Positions 12,401 through 22,186 of a stretch of DNA of 64,000 nucleotides are shown here, one piece after another. The stretch's first letter is position 1. The number at the start of each line of letters is the position of its first letter. Position numbers and translations under genes: made by a program. This DNA comes from Hydractinia symbiolongicarpus (taxonomy: Eukaryota; Cnidaria; Hydrozoa; Anthoathecata; Hydractiniidae), in the NCBI RefSeq assembly GCF_029227915.1, contig NC_079880.1:11993501-12057500 (forward strand). Direction: 5' to 3'. The notes beneath the pieces were generated by a model. The model did no database searches. It was given only the letters and a program-made list of their open reading frames with translations, and was not told the origin of the DNA.

Positions 12401-15400
12401 GTTTACGTTTTGAGAATCATGTTAGTGTTCACAAATTGAGCAATTATTTTCGCTAAAACTATATTGGTAATATAAGTTGGTATTGCCACTGCTATAAGAT
12501 GAGGGGTTAATTTTTTTCTTAGCCACAACATAACTGAAAAATGTTTGGGTGCTTTGTGATTTATATAGTAAGCACTAACTTGCGCACCAAAAGGAGAGAA
12601 CTTTTGGCGAATCAAGAGTTGCGAATTAAAGAAGGTCGTCTCATTGTTGTTTCAGGATGTGCGATGTTAATTTGTTTTTCATACACCCAAAATTAATTAT
12701 GAAATATTCACTGTTTTCCAATTTTTTTTTTCTTAACCCATGCCTGGTTTTTACCTTTATGTTTATGCATTTGTGAGTTCTTAGCTGTTTTAGTAAAGTA
12801 TATTTATTATGTGTAATTTTTATAAAGGATCTGTTGCATTTGTATTCTTAACACCTCTATTTTTTATATAAACCAATTAGGATGCATTTGAATGTGGTAT
12901 AAATTTATGAAATATATTTTATTATTTTTCCGTAAACTCTAAGAACAAGCCATAGTATATAAAGCTATTAATTTCGAGTTTATATTTACCGATTTTTCGA
13001 AATGTTAAGAAACCGTTACGCATCGTTACACTTGTACTTTACTCGTAATAATTTTGCGTGTACTAATATTTGTTAGATTCGAGCGAAAAAGATTAGCTTT
13101 TGGCGCGAAATTAGTACGGGTATTATTAGCCTTACGCGCGAATTTTTTTTTTTTTTAAACAGAACTAATTGCGAAAAAATGGATTTTCAACGCATTTATA
13201 TTTTGTCTAAAACCCTTAGTTTTACTTTTTTTTTTCTCCTAATATTTTTTTGTGGTCAACTTTCGCAAAAATGCGCACGTAATAGATTTTTTCCCCGTGA
13301 GAAATCGATACAAGACAAGATATTTACAAATAAGTTATAAAATTTTATTAGGATACATTTAAGGCCAACCCTGGTTTCATAGTACATCAAAGAATTTTAA
13401 AAATCTTTACAAGAAGGCCAAACTATACGAGTTAAAAAATGTTTGTTGGACATGGTAAAGATGTTTTTTTCCTCTACTTGATGGTTTGGTTCTTTTTTTA
13501 TTCTTTTATGTTATATGAATTTCCATCTTATATATGAAGAGCCAAAAAGTTTGGCAGAACAACTTCGGTATGATTTTTAGAATTCCAACTGACAAATTTC
13601 GGCTATAATGTAAAGAATATATATTTTTATGGAAAGTCGAATTTAAAGTTTATTGGGAAGATCATGTTAAAAAATGTGTGCTTTTCCACAGAAATGTAAA
13701 AACATGGTTATTTCGCAAAAGAAGACTTGCCAAAGTACTTGCCAAAATCTGCCAAAGTACTTTCTGATGTAAATCACTTCCTTGATGCTAGTTAGATCAT
13801 CTCGAATGACTTCACAATCAATTGTGAAAAAAAATTAAAAATGATAAAATATAAAATTTATGGAATAAACCTTAAGCAATAATAGCCAAACCTAAGTGTT
13901 AAATAAAATGGCAGACACAAACTAGTGTTAACTAGTGTAAACGAGTGTAAGTTGAGTATTTACGATTTCTTTCTATTAACATCAACATTTGAGCAAGTAC
14001 CTTGCACAATCAAAAACAAACAAAACTTAAAAAGCACCCTTTTCCAATCATGCTTGTTCAAATACGCGGGCGTCTGAATTAAAAGGGCGCTAATTTCAAT
14101 ATCTTTGTTAGGGAAACACTTAATCAAAAGGAGGAGGGGTTGGGCGCTATTTGCTATCTCATAAATTTGATTGCATTTGATTCAAATATCTTTATTAGGT
14201 AAACATTTCATCGAAAGAAGTGACGGGACTGGGCGGGAGGGGCGGGACTATCCCTATTTGCTATCTCATAAATTTGGGTGCATTTGATTCAAATATCTTT
14301 TGCAGATGGAGAGTACAATCATTTGGAGGATGGTACTATTATAAGATCAGGTTATGGTGAACATATTAGTATCGATGGGATGATTTGTCGAGGTGAATGG
14401 ATAGACGACAAACTCAACGGAAAAGGTATGGTTCCTATATTTGAGTTCCTTCTCAGTTAGTTTGTTGATAACACTTCTTTCGGCGTTTTGTTAGCTTTTC
14501 TTTTATATAATCTTAACGACTTCTCGATGTAGGGATGGTAAATATTAAATATTTTACGTTGTTATTGAACTTTTGATTTTTATAAAAAATAAAATAAAAT
14601 TTTAAACCAGTTTGTGATTTTTGGGATTGACGTTTCTAGAATATTAAGTTTTTGGTGTTAAAGATAAAGTTTAAAGCAGGAAAAAAGAATTGAGGGGCTA
14701 AATCTGTTGGATTGATCTTAAGCGTACATCTTTCGATTTGCGAGACATCTATGAACTATATAATATAGAAAGAAACCGTTTTGCAGAAGAAAGTGTTGCA
14801 GAATACAAGTTTGGAAACACGACCCCGAGAATTGCGCAAAATGCGGAATAGAAATGTTAGCGCATGCGCATTTCTTTTTTTCAAGCTAGCATGCAAGATG
14901 TAACAGAAACAACGCTTTCTAGCAACAAACAAGGAAGCTTCGGGATGCCTTTTCAATTTAAGAATTATAATATGTGTAGTCAAACTGAACTCCGAAATTT
15001 GTTTTTATTGGCTGTTCGCATCATGTAGGTACAGTGATCCATCCTTCTGGTGCGATGTATGAAGGAGAAATGCAAAACAACATGATGCATGGAAGTGGTA
15101 GATACACTTTTCCTGATCGTTCCGTTTATGAAGGAGAATTTTGTGAAAACAGGTATGCATTGCCGTCATTGCTCTAATATAGTTATTTTCGAAGGGTCGC
15201 ACTAATAATTAGAGGAAATAAATTTTCTTGTTTCGAAACTCTAATTTTGTACTAAAATAAGAGGAAAAATTGACCTTAGTTGTAATAAATAGAGGGGAAA
15301 TAATTAGCAACTGCAGAATCACAACAGAGGATAAATCCAAAGTCAGAAGTGGCGAATTTTATAGGAAAATGTATGGAAAATGTGAACAAGCACATGGACG

Positions 15401-16025
15401 ATGATGAAGATCTTTTTTTAGAATTAAGTTTGTAAACAAGGCTATTTTATCTTTCATTATAGATCATTAAAATGAAAAGAATAAGAAAATAACGAAAACA
15501 TATCCCTTACATTATCTGGTTTATACTCTAGTTAGAGGAAAATCGACCATGTCGCATTAAATAAGAGGAAAAACAAAAATTAGTGAGAACACTTTCGCAC
15601 TAAAAATTGGAGGAAATAAATCAAGGAAATAAAGTACTTAATTTTAGTTGTTGGGGCCAATCTTTTTAGTTTTCATTTAGCAGGGATTTAATTAACGGAT
15701 CATCCTTTTTTTGATTTTGTAACCTGTCATTACATCTACAGAAAAACTCATGTGCTTTTCCTGATAACATTTTCTAGTATATCTTAACAAAAAACAAAAC
15801 CTGTTTCATCATTTCGTATTTGTCGATAAATATAATTTTGTGAAGATTTGATTTTACGGTTAGAGAAAAAAAATTATGATATGCGCGGGATAATAATGTG
15901 AAAACATTGAAATTTATTGTAGACTGATAGGAAATGGTTCATTAAAAGATAAAGATGGTCAACTGTGGTGTGGAAAGTTTGATAACAAAACTGCAATTGG
16001 ATTGCAATTCAAACTGAGAATGTAA
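3413..16025 (+). CDS. MORN repeat-containing protein, MORN2-like (5 exons, 135 aa)
   Basis: Exons read directly: 3413-3419, 4071-4124, 14306-14425, 15029-15152 and 15923-16025. All introns are GT-AG and phases (1,1,1,2) join without a stop. The product has MORN-type motifs (YEGE, GxGxYTFPxG-like) at about residues 9-31, 38-60 and 69-91. Its C-terminal part, from about residue 59 on, including the final KLRM-type end, follows vertebrate MORN2 closely. MORN motifs are beta-hairpins that bind lipid or protein; mammalian MORN2 is linked to LC3-associated phagocytosis and to spermatids. The start is the ATG before a 7-nt coding stub. The frame is open upstream to 3242, so a longer N-terminus is possible. 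Intron 2 (10.2 kb) hosts a piggyBac element and a cGAS-like gene. An AATAAA follows at 16059. Confidence 0.85.
5388..7378 (+). pseudogene. piggyBac transposase, frameshifted
   Basis: Piece one is an N-terminal acidic stretch from ATG 5388, with a likely short intron (donor about 5515, acceptor about 5594). The DDE core lies in 5845-6522. Further pieces are at about 6582-6803 and 6731-7300, and a C-terminal cysteine-rich segment is near 7230-7375. The pieces lie in different frames, so several indels are needed. Family landmarks survive: the first catalytic Asp in LSLDK (about 6328), the second in MDRLYTS (about 6585) and the third in GGTDIVDQ (about 6902). The pattern matches PGBD/piggyBac transposases (cut-and-paste at TTAA). 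As it stands it cannot make a full transposase, unless some breaks are sequencing errors in homopolymers. Confidence 0.88.
7600..7672. repeat. ATTAATAAA-type simple repeat
   Basis: Short AT-only tandem units (ATTAATAAA with small variants) inside the 3' part of the piggyBac element. Confidence 0.7.
8131..10087. other. MORN2-like intron 2 sequence, no gene recognised
   Basis: Contains overlapping 80-106 codon open frames at 8532-8887 (+) that resemble nothing I know. A strong acceptor (TTTTTAG) ends at 10087, and from it the cGAS-like frame is open before its first Met. A 5' exon of that gene may therefore lie somewhere in this stretch, but I could not identify it. Confidence 0.5.
10130..12268 (+). 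CDS. cGAS-like receptor (Mab-21/cGLR nucleotidyltransferase) with helical C-terminal extension, 712 aa
   Basis: The N-terminal 400 residues have the cGAS/Mab-21 order: Gly-Ser at 69-70 in CSGSHFEG; the metal-binding pair D90 and D92 in PDVDVMF, matching EFDVMF of human cGAS; a third acid D208 in DIDIVISL, matching VDITLAL; then WRLSFSKIEK (265-274), SYHIKTILFWLC (307-318) and IEHYF (351-355). All three catalytic acids are present, so nucleotide-second-messenger synthesis is plausible. The Cys/His zinc insert of vertebrate cGAS is not seen after IEK, so DNA sensing of that type is not implied. Residues about 430-712 are helical with TPR-like spacing, for instance at 500-590 and 625-700. AATAAA overlaps the stop. 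The frame stays open upstream to an acceptor at 10087 (15 more codons before a stop), so a 5' exon may add residues. The gene is nested in the MORN2-like intron 2, same strand. Ligand and product are unknown. Confidence 0.9.
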   Translation: MNLPSHVDVRDDISGYSIPKFSFPLNLLLPCKRISLDRVLAADIDHMQLYNDRFKKRGMEDQIETLCSGSHFEGLEVPLRFVKNTIDLPDVDVMFVIKWMIAGCGVDNYEYIIDSSDTHIGYLRIWKKNIVEKPKDHWVKVENLNRYYLSSENLTTGLKKVLVNVKEKNSLHESHGPAVMKTDMRKWSSDMLQQARSDSSLMYQRDIDIVISLPCPEWPSIAMEWITRERQWNWPPESIISTALSEGCHIVGSAFPRSICKNLEWRLSFSKIEKFLARSLNDTQRKCYIFMKILLKSELNFPNILCSYHIKTILFWLCEQRNPILWCLPNLGACLFEMIDELEKCLKAGWIEHYFIRNNNLLCHAHEDFLETLIKKLQHVRKDPLSMILKAINLGRFIYSPDMEKYNVLFEPTMETISNQSQALAIDNNVSFEQTLYKIAKQYMLEGRMDLVELMVEEFNIFLSESSDAVGVEPFHYLIQLISRECKKVNYVEKQIEILEQLRLKWNFDADYCSRICRQLGEFYQMKAHLSTDPLKYDVNITKAEKVLLSALEMDSSLSVNHFYIAKFWCEEGNYDEIEQALLNVVEIEKLKHTGHCLFTSVHATFVDKHLKSELKQHLFISSPMIILAYYYLTVLYHKTEREDSLKDILSEFEQAAYIAVMAKPEFVSCLVLLGYSYYFCDEVEKAKETFAMAASHQHELNEEAIKICSLE
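12270..14099. other. MORN2-like intron 2, 3' part; no gene seen
   Basis: AT-rich intronic sequence downstream of the nested cGLR gene. The short minus ORF 12403-12615 has no recognisable motif. No element ends were identified. Confidence 0.55.
14100..14305 (+). repeat. tandemly repeated 3' splice-site region before MORN2-like exon 3
   Basis: Three successive copies of a segment end in an acceptor-like string: ATCTTTGTTAG (AG at 14110-14111), ATCTTTATTAG (14197-14198) and the real ATCTTTTGCAG (14304-14305). Between them the blocks share GCTATTTGCTATCTCATAAA and GCATTTGATTCAAAT. Spacings are 87 and 107 bp. Only the last copy is followed by the exon. Confidence 0.8.
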
Positions 16026-16064
16026 ACTCCATACGAATATTTAAATAACCTGGCTTCGAATAAA

Positions 16065-18238
16065 CATCGTCTGGATATACCATCTATTATAACCACTTGT
16101 AAATAACAGGCTTCACATTGTATTAAACTGAGTCCTTCTATCTAACTTTGTCTTTTAAGATTTTATGCTGAAGTAACGACGTGTGTCAAATATTTTGATA
16201 AAAGATGTTTTAATTTCTTCTTTTACTTTCCATTCTCGTGTTCATATGTGTTATATTTTTATATTTATTTATGTATGAAAAGTTGTATAACTATTTATTA
16301 AGAAAAATCATAACTTTATGTTAGTTATAACCACAAATTTTACGCAGACAGAAGTATTATTGTCCCCCTTCAACCTTCTGTACCCTCAGGGCTTTTTGTC
16401 ACTGTTTTCTTCTTAGTCTTAATCAACGGACTTAGTGGTTTGCAGACGTATATTTTTTACTGACCTTTTTTTTTGACCTACAATTTTTAGCGACTTTATT
16501 TTTTTGTTTCTTTTATTGCTCTTTTTAGAAATGGAAGTCTTTCTTCTTAAGGAAAGTATTAAGACGCATGAATTTTTGTAACCATTCTCTCGATTAAACT
16601 CTTTTTCTTTATCACAAGTTTTCTAGACACTCTAAGCCCTGGTAACCGCCGATGGTTTATCCAGTCCAAGACACTTTCTTCGAGGTTAGTAGCTAGGGCT
16701 TCGCGGCACCACCACCTAATCGTTTTTTTATTTTACTATTTTTCAAAGCAACCAAAGCTGCAATCGTTACTTTATTTTCGCCATCTTCTAATTCTTTTTC
16801 TCGTCTACTCCATATTTTTGTCCAGCCCCTCTGTTACTATTTATCTTAGCAAAATTAACAGCTTCTATTTTCATATTTACTGAGTAACAATAAATCCTGT
16901 TTTTCTTGCTGAGAAATCTCGTATGCATTTGTTTTCGTGTCCTCCGTGCTGAATTTGTAGGACAAATGTTTTTAAAAAAAGAGAACAGAGATAAAAAGGC
17001 AAGAATTCGATTGTCAATAACACGATTATACTACCAATTCCAATGCATGTAAATTGATGCTAGACGTTTTTAAAGCAGCCACTGTCTGATGCAAAACAAA
17101 GTGATCTCTTTTAGTAGAGAAAATGGCAAGGACACAACCAATTAATTTCAGCATGTACTAAACACAACAGACGTCAAAGGAAAATGAAAGCGTGACATCG
17201 GTTTGTTCGTGCCTGGAAAATTCACTTTTGTTGCAAAAAAATTTTGTCTTGTTGATATTCCTCATAATGATTTGGGAACGAAAAACAAAGGAAAATTATT
17301 TCAAAAAGATTTGGCCATATATTGGTCTACCTTGAAATATGACGTTTTTTTGGAAGTTACCTATGATTAAAATATGCCCTTAATAAGCGACGCATTTTAA
17401 ATTTAAGGTACGGCGCTTATTTTCGAGGATAGCGCTGAATCGAGCATTTACGGTAGTTAAAACTTTTCCTCAAGTGTGAAATTGGACGCTACGGTAAAAC
17501 GTGCTGGAGGGTCGAGTTTGCTGGGTCCAGAAAGATTGTAGGTAAAAAGCGAGGTTTAACAGTGTTTAACACTTTTTTGTGAGGTCGAAGAAAGTAATTA
17601 CTTAGCAGTAAGAACGAAAAAACAACACAGAGTGACTGCTAGAAACGAAACGGATGATTTGATTTGATTTGAACCACTCCATCCAATGCAGTACCTGTAT
17701 AACTATGTTTTTGAGCACCTGCCTTTCCTGTATAAAAACAGTTATTTCAAAAGTTTTTATCTACAACTTAACCCTTTTCCACCCCAAAGCCCCACCCTAC
17801 CCCCTCCCCAAGTTTAGTAAGGGAAAACTGTGTCTACTGCTAATTTGATATACTTCTAATATAGCAGCAGGCCATTTCATAGCATTTTAGCTTGTGGGGT
17901 GGTGTGCACGATATTAATCACACACTTAAATGTTTCACATTACATGCTATCTTAAAAAACTTTTAATTTATATATTTGCCTCCATCCAAACATTAAACCA
18001 TGGTGTGTGCCATAAAAGTCCTGCACAATAATATGTGGCAGGTATATTGGCCATAACTGGCACAATTTGCCATGCGCTATCACCAATATAATTTGTTATA
18101 AGTTTGAATAACAAGATAATCATCACAGGTAGTGTGTTCATGAGATTTTTTCTCGCAAGCAGTTCACTAAAGAAGGTCCACGAATGTATAGTCACAAAAA
18201 GATTTGTCAAATGATAAACTGTGACTTTTTTCGCTTTT
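16065..18238. other. intergenic, no gene recognised
   Basis: Follows the MORN2-like poly(A) signal. A 141-codon minus ORF (17968-18393) runs into the arm of the neighbouring fold-back element and has no family motif, so I do not call it. No RNA gene seen. Confidence 0.5.
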
Positions 18239-20470
18239 ACTAAAAGTATGAACCAGCAGTAACCAGCAGTATTTTGAAGTAACCTCCAGAGAACCAGCAG
18301 TTGTTTTAAGTGACCACAAGAGAACGACCAGTTAAATAGATAAAACGAAATAAACACTACCGCTTCGAATGTGAAATATTTTATAATCCACACAACAGTT
18401 TATGACCCATTTTTCTAAAATGTTTATCTCTGGTGTGACACAGGCTTTATGCAACAGTTGAAAGAAAGGCTTTCAAAACCACATTTAATATTTTGAATAA
18501 CGAACATATATTTGAATTGTGAACCAAATATTACAAAAAACACTTATAGCAGGAGAGTCCAAAATAAGACATATTTTGTGGTAGATGTTAAAGTTTGAAT
18601 TAATTAAATGAATTAATAAACTGCATAGTTTGTCAAGTCATCAAGTGTAGATAGATAGATAGATCAGATTATGTATTTGACCAAAGGATTTTTCTTTTGC
18701 AATTTGTGTATTGTAAACCAAATATAACGCTATATGGAAGAGGGTCCAAAACAAGATATTTTTTTTCTTTTGGTAGACAAAGTAAAGTTTGAATGAATTA
18801 ACAAGAAGCCCTGGGGGCTCAAAGAATTACCGCTCGCTACTAAAGTATTTGATGATAACCTGCTAATTCGTTGTGTTATCGGGCCAAACATTCGAAGAGG
18901 TTTGGTACATGAAGCTCTGAAAATAAAGCACACAAGTAACATTATATCTTGCAACAAATGCAAACAAAACGAAGCGTGTCATAATAAATTCACATTTTAA
19001 AAGAAATTGCTAACAAAAAATACAGCCTATCATTCATGGTTGAAAGTCTTGCGATTAAAACGTTTATGGTTTTAAAAGGCATTTAGTTGCCAAAAAATTA
19101 AGATTTTGATGTTACCATCATGTTCAGTATACTTTTTTTATTAACTGTGCCAATTTTTGTCGAAAATAAGGCAGTTTTAATTTTTGGACAAATTTTGGCC
19201 TAAAATAACATTTACGTGGCAAAATCAAACTTTTGTATCACCATCGTTTTCAGCATACTTTATTTCTTAACTGTGCCAAATTTAACCGAAAATGAAGTGG
19301 TTTTAATCTTTGGACCAATTTTGGCCTAAAATGGCATTTAGGTAACAAAAATCAAAATTTTGTTGTCACCATTATGTTCAGCATACTTTTTTTGTTATAT
19401 AACTTTGCCAATATTGTTGAAAATAAAGTTGTTTTAATTTTTGGACCAATTTTGGCCTAAAATGACATTTAGGTGGCAAAATTTTGGTGTCACCAACATG
19501 TTCAGCATACTTTTTTGTTAACTGTGCCAAATTGTGTCGAAAATAAAGTAGTTCTAATTTTTGGATCAATTTTGCCCTAAAATCACATTTAGGTGACAAA
19601 ATCAAAAGTTTGATGTCACCATTATGTTCAGCATACTTTTTTTGTTAACTGTGCCAAATTTTGTCGAAAACAAATATCATTTTTGGCCTGAAACGTCATT
19701 TAGATGACTTCCCGGTACTTGGGGAGTTGTACGAAGTTTTAATCTGTGACGTTGCAATTGACCATTTGGGACAGGGTTAGTTAGTCAGTTAGCAGTTGGA
19801 AACCAATACTATCCTCCGCCCAGAGGAACGTGAAATCCCAGGGTCGATTGCTCCAAAAGAAAAAAACGACGGTTTTAAAGAATTTCCTATGCCTTCAGGC
19901 ACGGAAATTCAATCTTGGCATCCGGCAGAAAATATACGTTTGTTTTTCTCACATGGTTTCTGTTCAAGTAAAGAAATTATGCTTTCAATATAAACGTGTT
20001 ATATATATACATTTTATTTCAAAGAATGAACTAAAAAACGCTATTTTCATTCTGTTCTTCCTTGTTTCCATTATTGCCTTTAGGCAAAATAAAAATATAA
20101 ATAACTTGCAAATTTTATTCATATTTTGCAAAAATTAATCTTCGCGGAATGCATTTATTGGACCTCATGAAAACAACTTAAAAGTAGCTAGTTAGCAAGA
20201 GCATATAGTATCAAAAAAAGCCCTGTGCATTGGGTGCTCTTTTATTTATCATATTTTATAGTTTAAGGTCATGAAGTGTTGTGCATATAAATCACAACAC
20301 CTTTGTGCCGCTGTTGCTGCCTTATCTGGAGTAAATTAATAATAACTGCTGGTTCTCTTGTGATTAATTAAAAAAACAGCTAGTTCTACTTCATAATACT
20401 GGTGGTTCTCTGGTGGTTACTTCAAAATAATGCTGGTTACTGTTGGTTACTGCTGGTTCCTACTTTTAGT
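18239..20470. mobile_element. fold-back element with AACCAGCAG-rich terminal inverted repeats
   Basis: The left arm (about 18239-18335) starts ACTAAAAGTA and contains repeated GAACCAGCAGTAACCAGCAG modules. The right arm (about 20338-20470) is its imperfect reverse complement and ends TACTTTTAGT. The arms carry their own short direct repeats (AACCAGCAG, GAAGTAACC, CAAGAGAAC). No transposase frame lies between them, and a separate tandem-core element occupies the interior. No target duplication was evident. Confidence 0.65.
18799..19913 (+). mobile_element. non-autonomous element with ~126-bp tandem core, copy 1
   Basis: One end begins TAACAAGAAGCCCTGGGGGC and the other ends near GGCACGGAAATTCAAT. 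Between them are about five tandem units of 124-128 bp, each with GCATACTTT, AACTGTGCCAAA, TTTTGGCCTAAAAT and CATTTAGGTGACAAAATC. The same ends and core recur in reverse orientation at 38127-39067, which defines the boundaries. It lies within the fold-back element. A tandem core between unique ends recalls Helentron-associated elements, but I cannot assign the class. Confidence 0.7.
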
Positions 20471-22186
20471 ATATCTACAGATTTTTTTGTATGAAGGCAA
20501 ATATTTAATTGATTTGGTGCAAAATTTTTACCTAGCTGTCCAAACAACTCTGTATAGTACCCTTCACGCAGTAACTTTATCCATACCAATATAGGACATT
20601 TTCTGTACCTACTTTATTTACTGGTTTATTTGATTCAAAAGAAAACAAGATGTAAATGTTTATGAAAATCATTTTAGCTAATTTTTTGACAAATACGGAA
20701 TCCCACGTTTAGAAGTTTCCCCTGACTATTTTTCAGGCAAAATTTCAATTTATTTAAATATATATATAATATATACCGATATACCACGAAAAGCATTGTT
20801 AAGTTTTTCATAATGTTTAGGGTAAGATTATCAAATTTTTTAGATATATATATAGCTTATGTCACCAACCATGGTTAGGTCACAAAGAAAATTTTGGTCT
20901 TCCCGGGTCCCCAAACCAGAAGAATCTTTAAAGTTTATAACATTGAATTGTGTTTCTGGGGGTTTTATTCACTCATATTTGCTCACCCCAGCTCTCAGAA
21001 AGAGTATATCAAAAATGTGTCAACAAATCAATTGAAGTTGAAATAAGTCAAAAATAATGAATTAAAACAGTTTAAAAAACTAGATTGGTTTACAGTGAAA
21101 CAGATTTACAGTGAAACAAAGTGGATTGGTTTAAAAAACAATGTAGAAAAGCATTAATCTCTTACTAGTTTAATTATACTGCACATTCCCATTGCTGGTT
21201 TTGCATAATGCCTTAATCATTTAAGAAGTTCTTAAGGAAAAGAAAGCTTGGTTCTTACTATGGGCTAACGATGAGATAACCATAGTGTGCATGACGCGCT
21301 GAGACCTTAGCCCATAGTGTGAACGGAAAAGTACCTGCTTAGCTCACACCTGAACTCATTGTTAGCTCATCGTTAGCCGATTTTTTTAAATCAACAGTGA
21401 GATAAGCTCACTTTCAGCAATCTTGAAAGGAAGCCAACATAAAACGTGCCCAAAGCAATTTTTTTTTTTTTAAAATAGTAGTAGTATGCTTCATTGTGAA
21501 AGGTCATTTTAAAACTAAAATGGCTGATAAAATTAAAAAAATGACGTTTGAAGAAGATGAAGAAGAGTTGGTGTTTGTAAGACCTTGTAGGAGATGAATA
21601 AATGAATGCACTAGGCGCACAAAACTATTAATGTCTAATACATCAATTTATTGTGTAAGAATTTTCTATGAGTGTTTGACCATAATTCGGCCAGTTCCAT
21701 AAAAAGTGTATTGTATTATGATATTTTGGCTGTGTGGCATGACAGGTGCAAGTTGATTTAAATGTAAGAAGTTAACATTAACTCTAACTAGTTATATCTG
21801 ATTGAACATTGAATAGTACTGTAAAAATATTTTTTTTGTGATTAGCCATTTTACATTAGAAAGTTGGGGAAATTTTCATTTTGTTGATTGCCCCCTGATA
21901 TTAAATTTTTAATTTAACCATTTAATTATAATTATAATTGCTCGGGTCAAGACTTATCATTTGTTCTTAAAAGAGTCAGCACATTGATTTTATTATAATG
22001 GCTAAAAGTCTGAAAAAACTTCAAACTTCCTCGCTTGTTTTCAGTAATAAGCTAAACTGTTTGCACGGAGAATGTTGACTGCTCTATGTGGACATGTTAT
22101 TCTATTCTTCTGTTCTGTGATTTACATATTATGTATATTTATATGCGATTTTTATATTTATATATGTATTTCTATAGTGATAAGTA
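20471..22186. other. intergenic and 5' flank of the MICOS gene
   Basis: No coding gene recognised. At 21260-21400 there are partly self-complementary blocks (GGGCTAACGATGAG and CTCATCGTTAGCC) that look like a small decayed inverted-repeat element. A short ATG frame at 21521 ends after about 25 codons. No promoter motif could be assigned. Confidence 0.45.

Noticed and set aside
17968-18393. 141-residue minus-strand ORF with hydrophobic stretches
   Set aside because: It overlaps the fold-back element arm, has no family motif and no splice context; hydrophobicity follows from the T-rich sequence.
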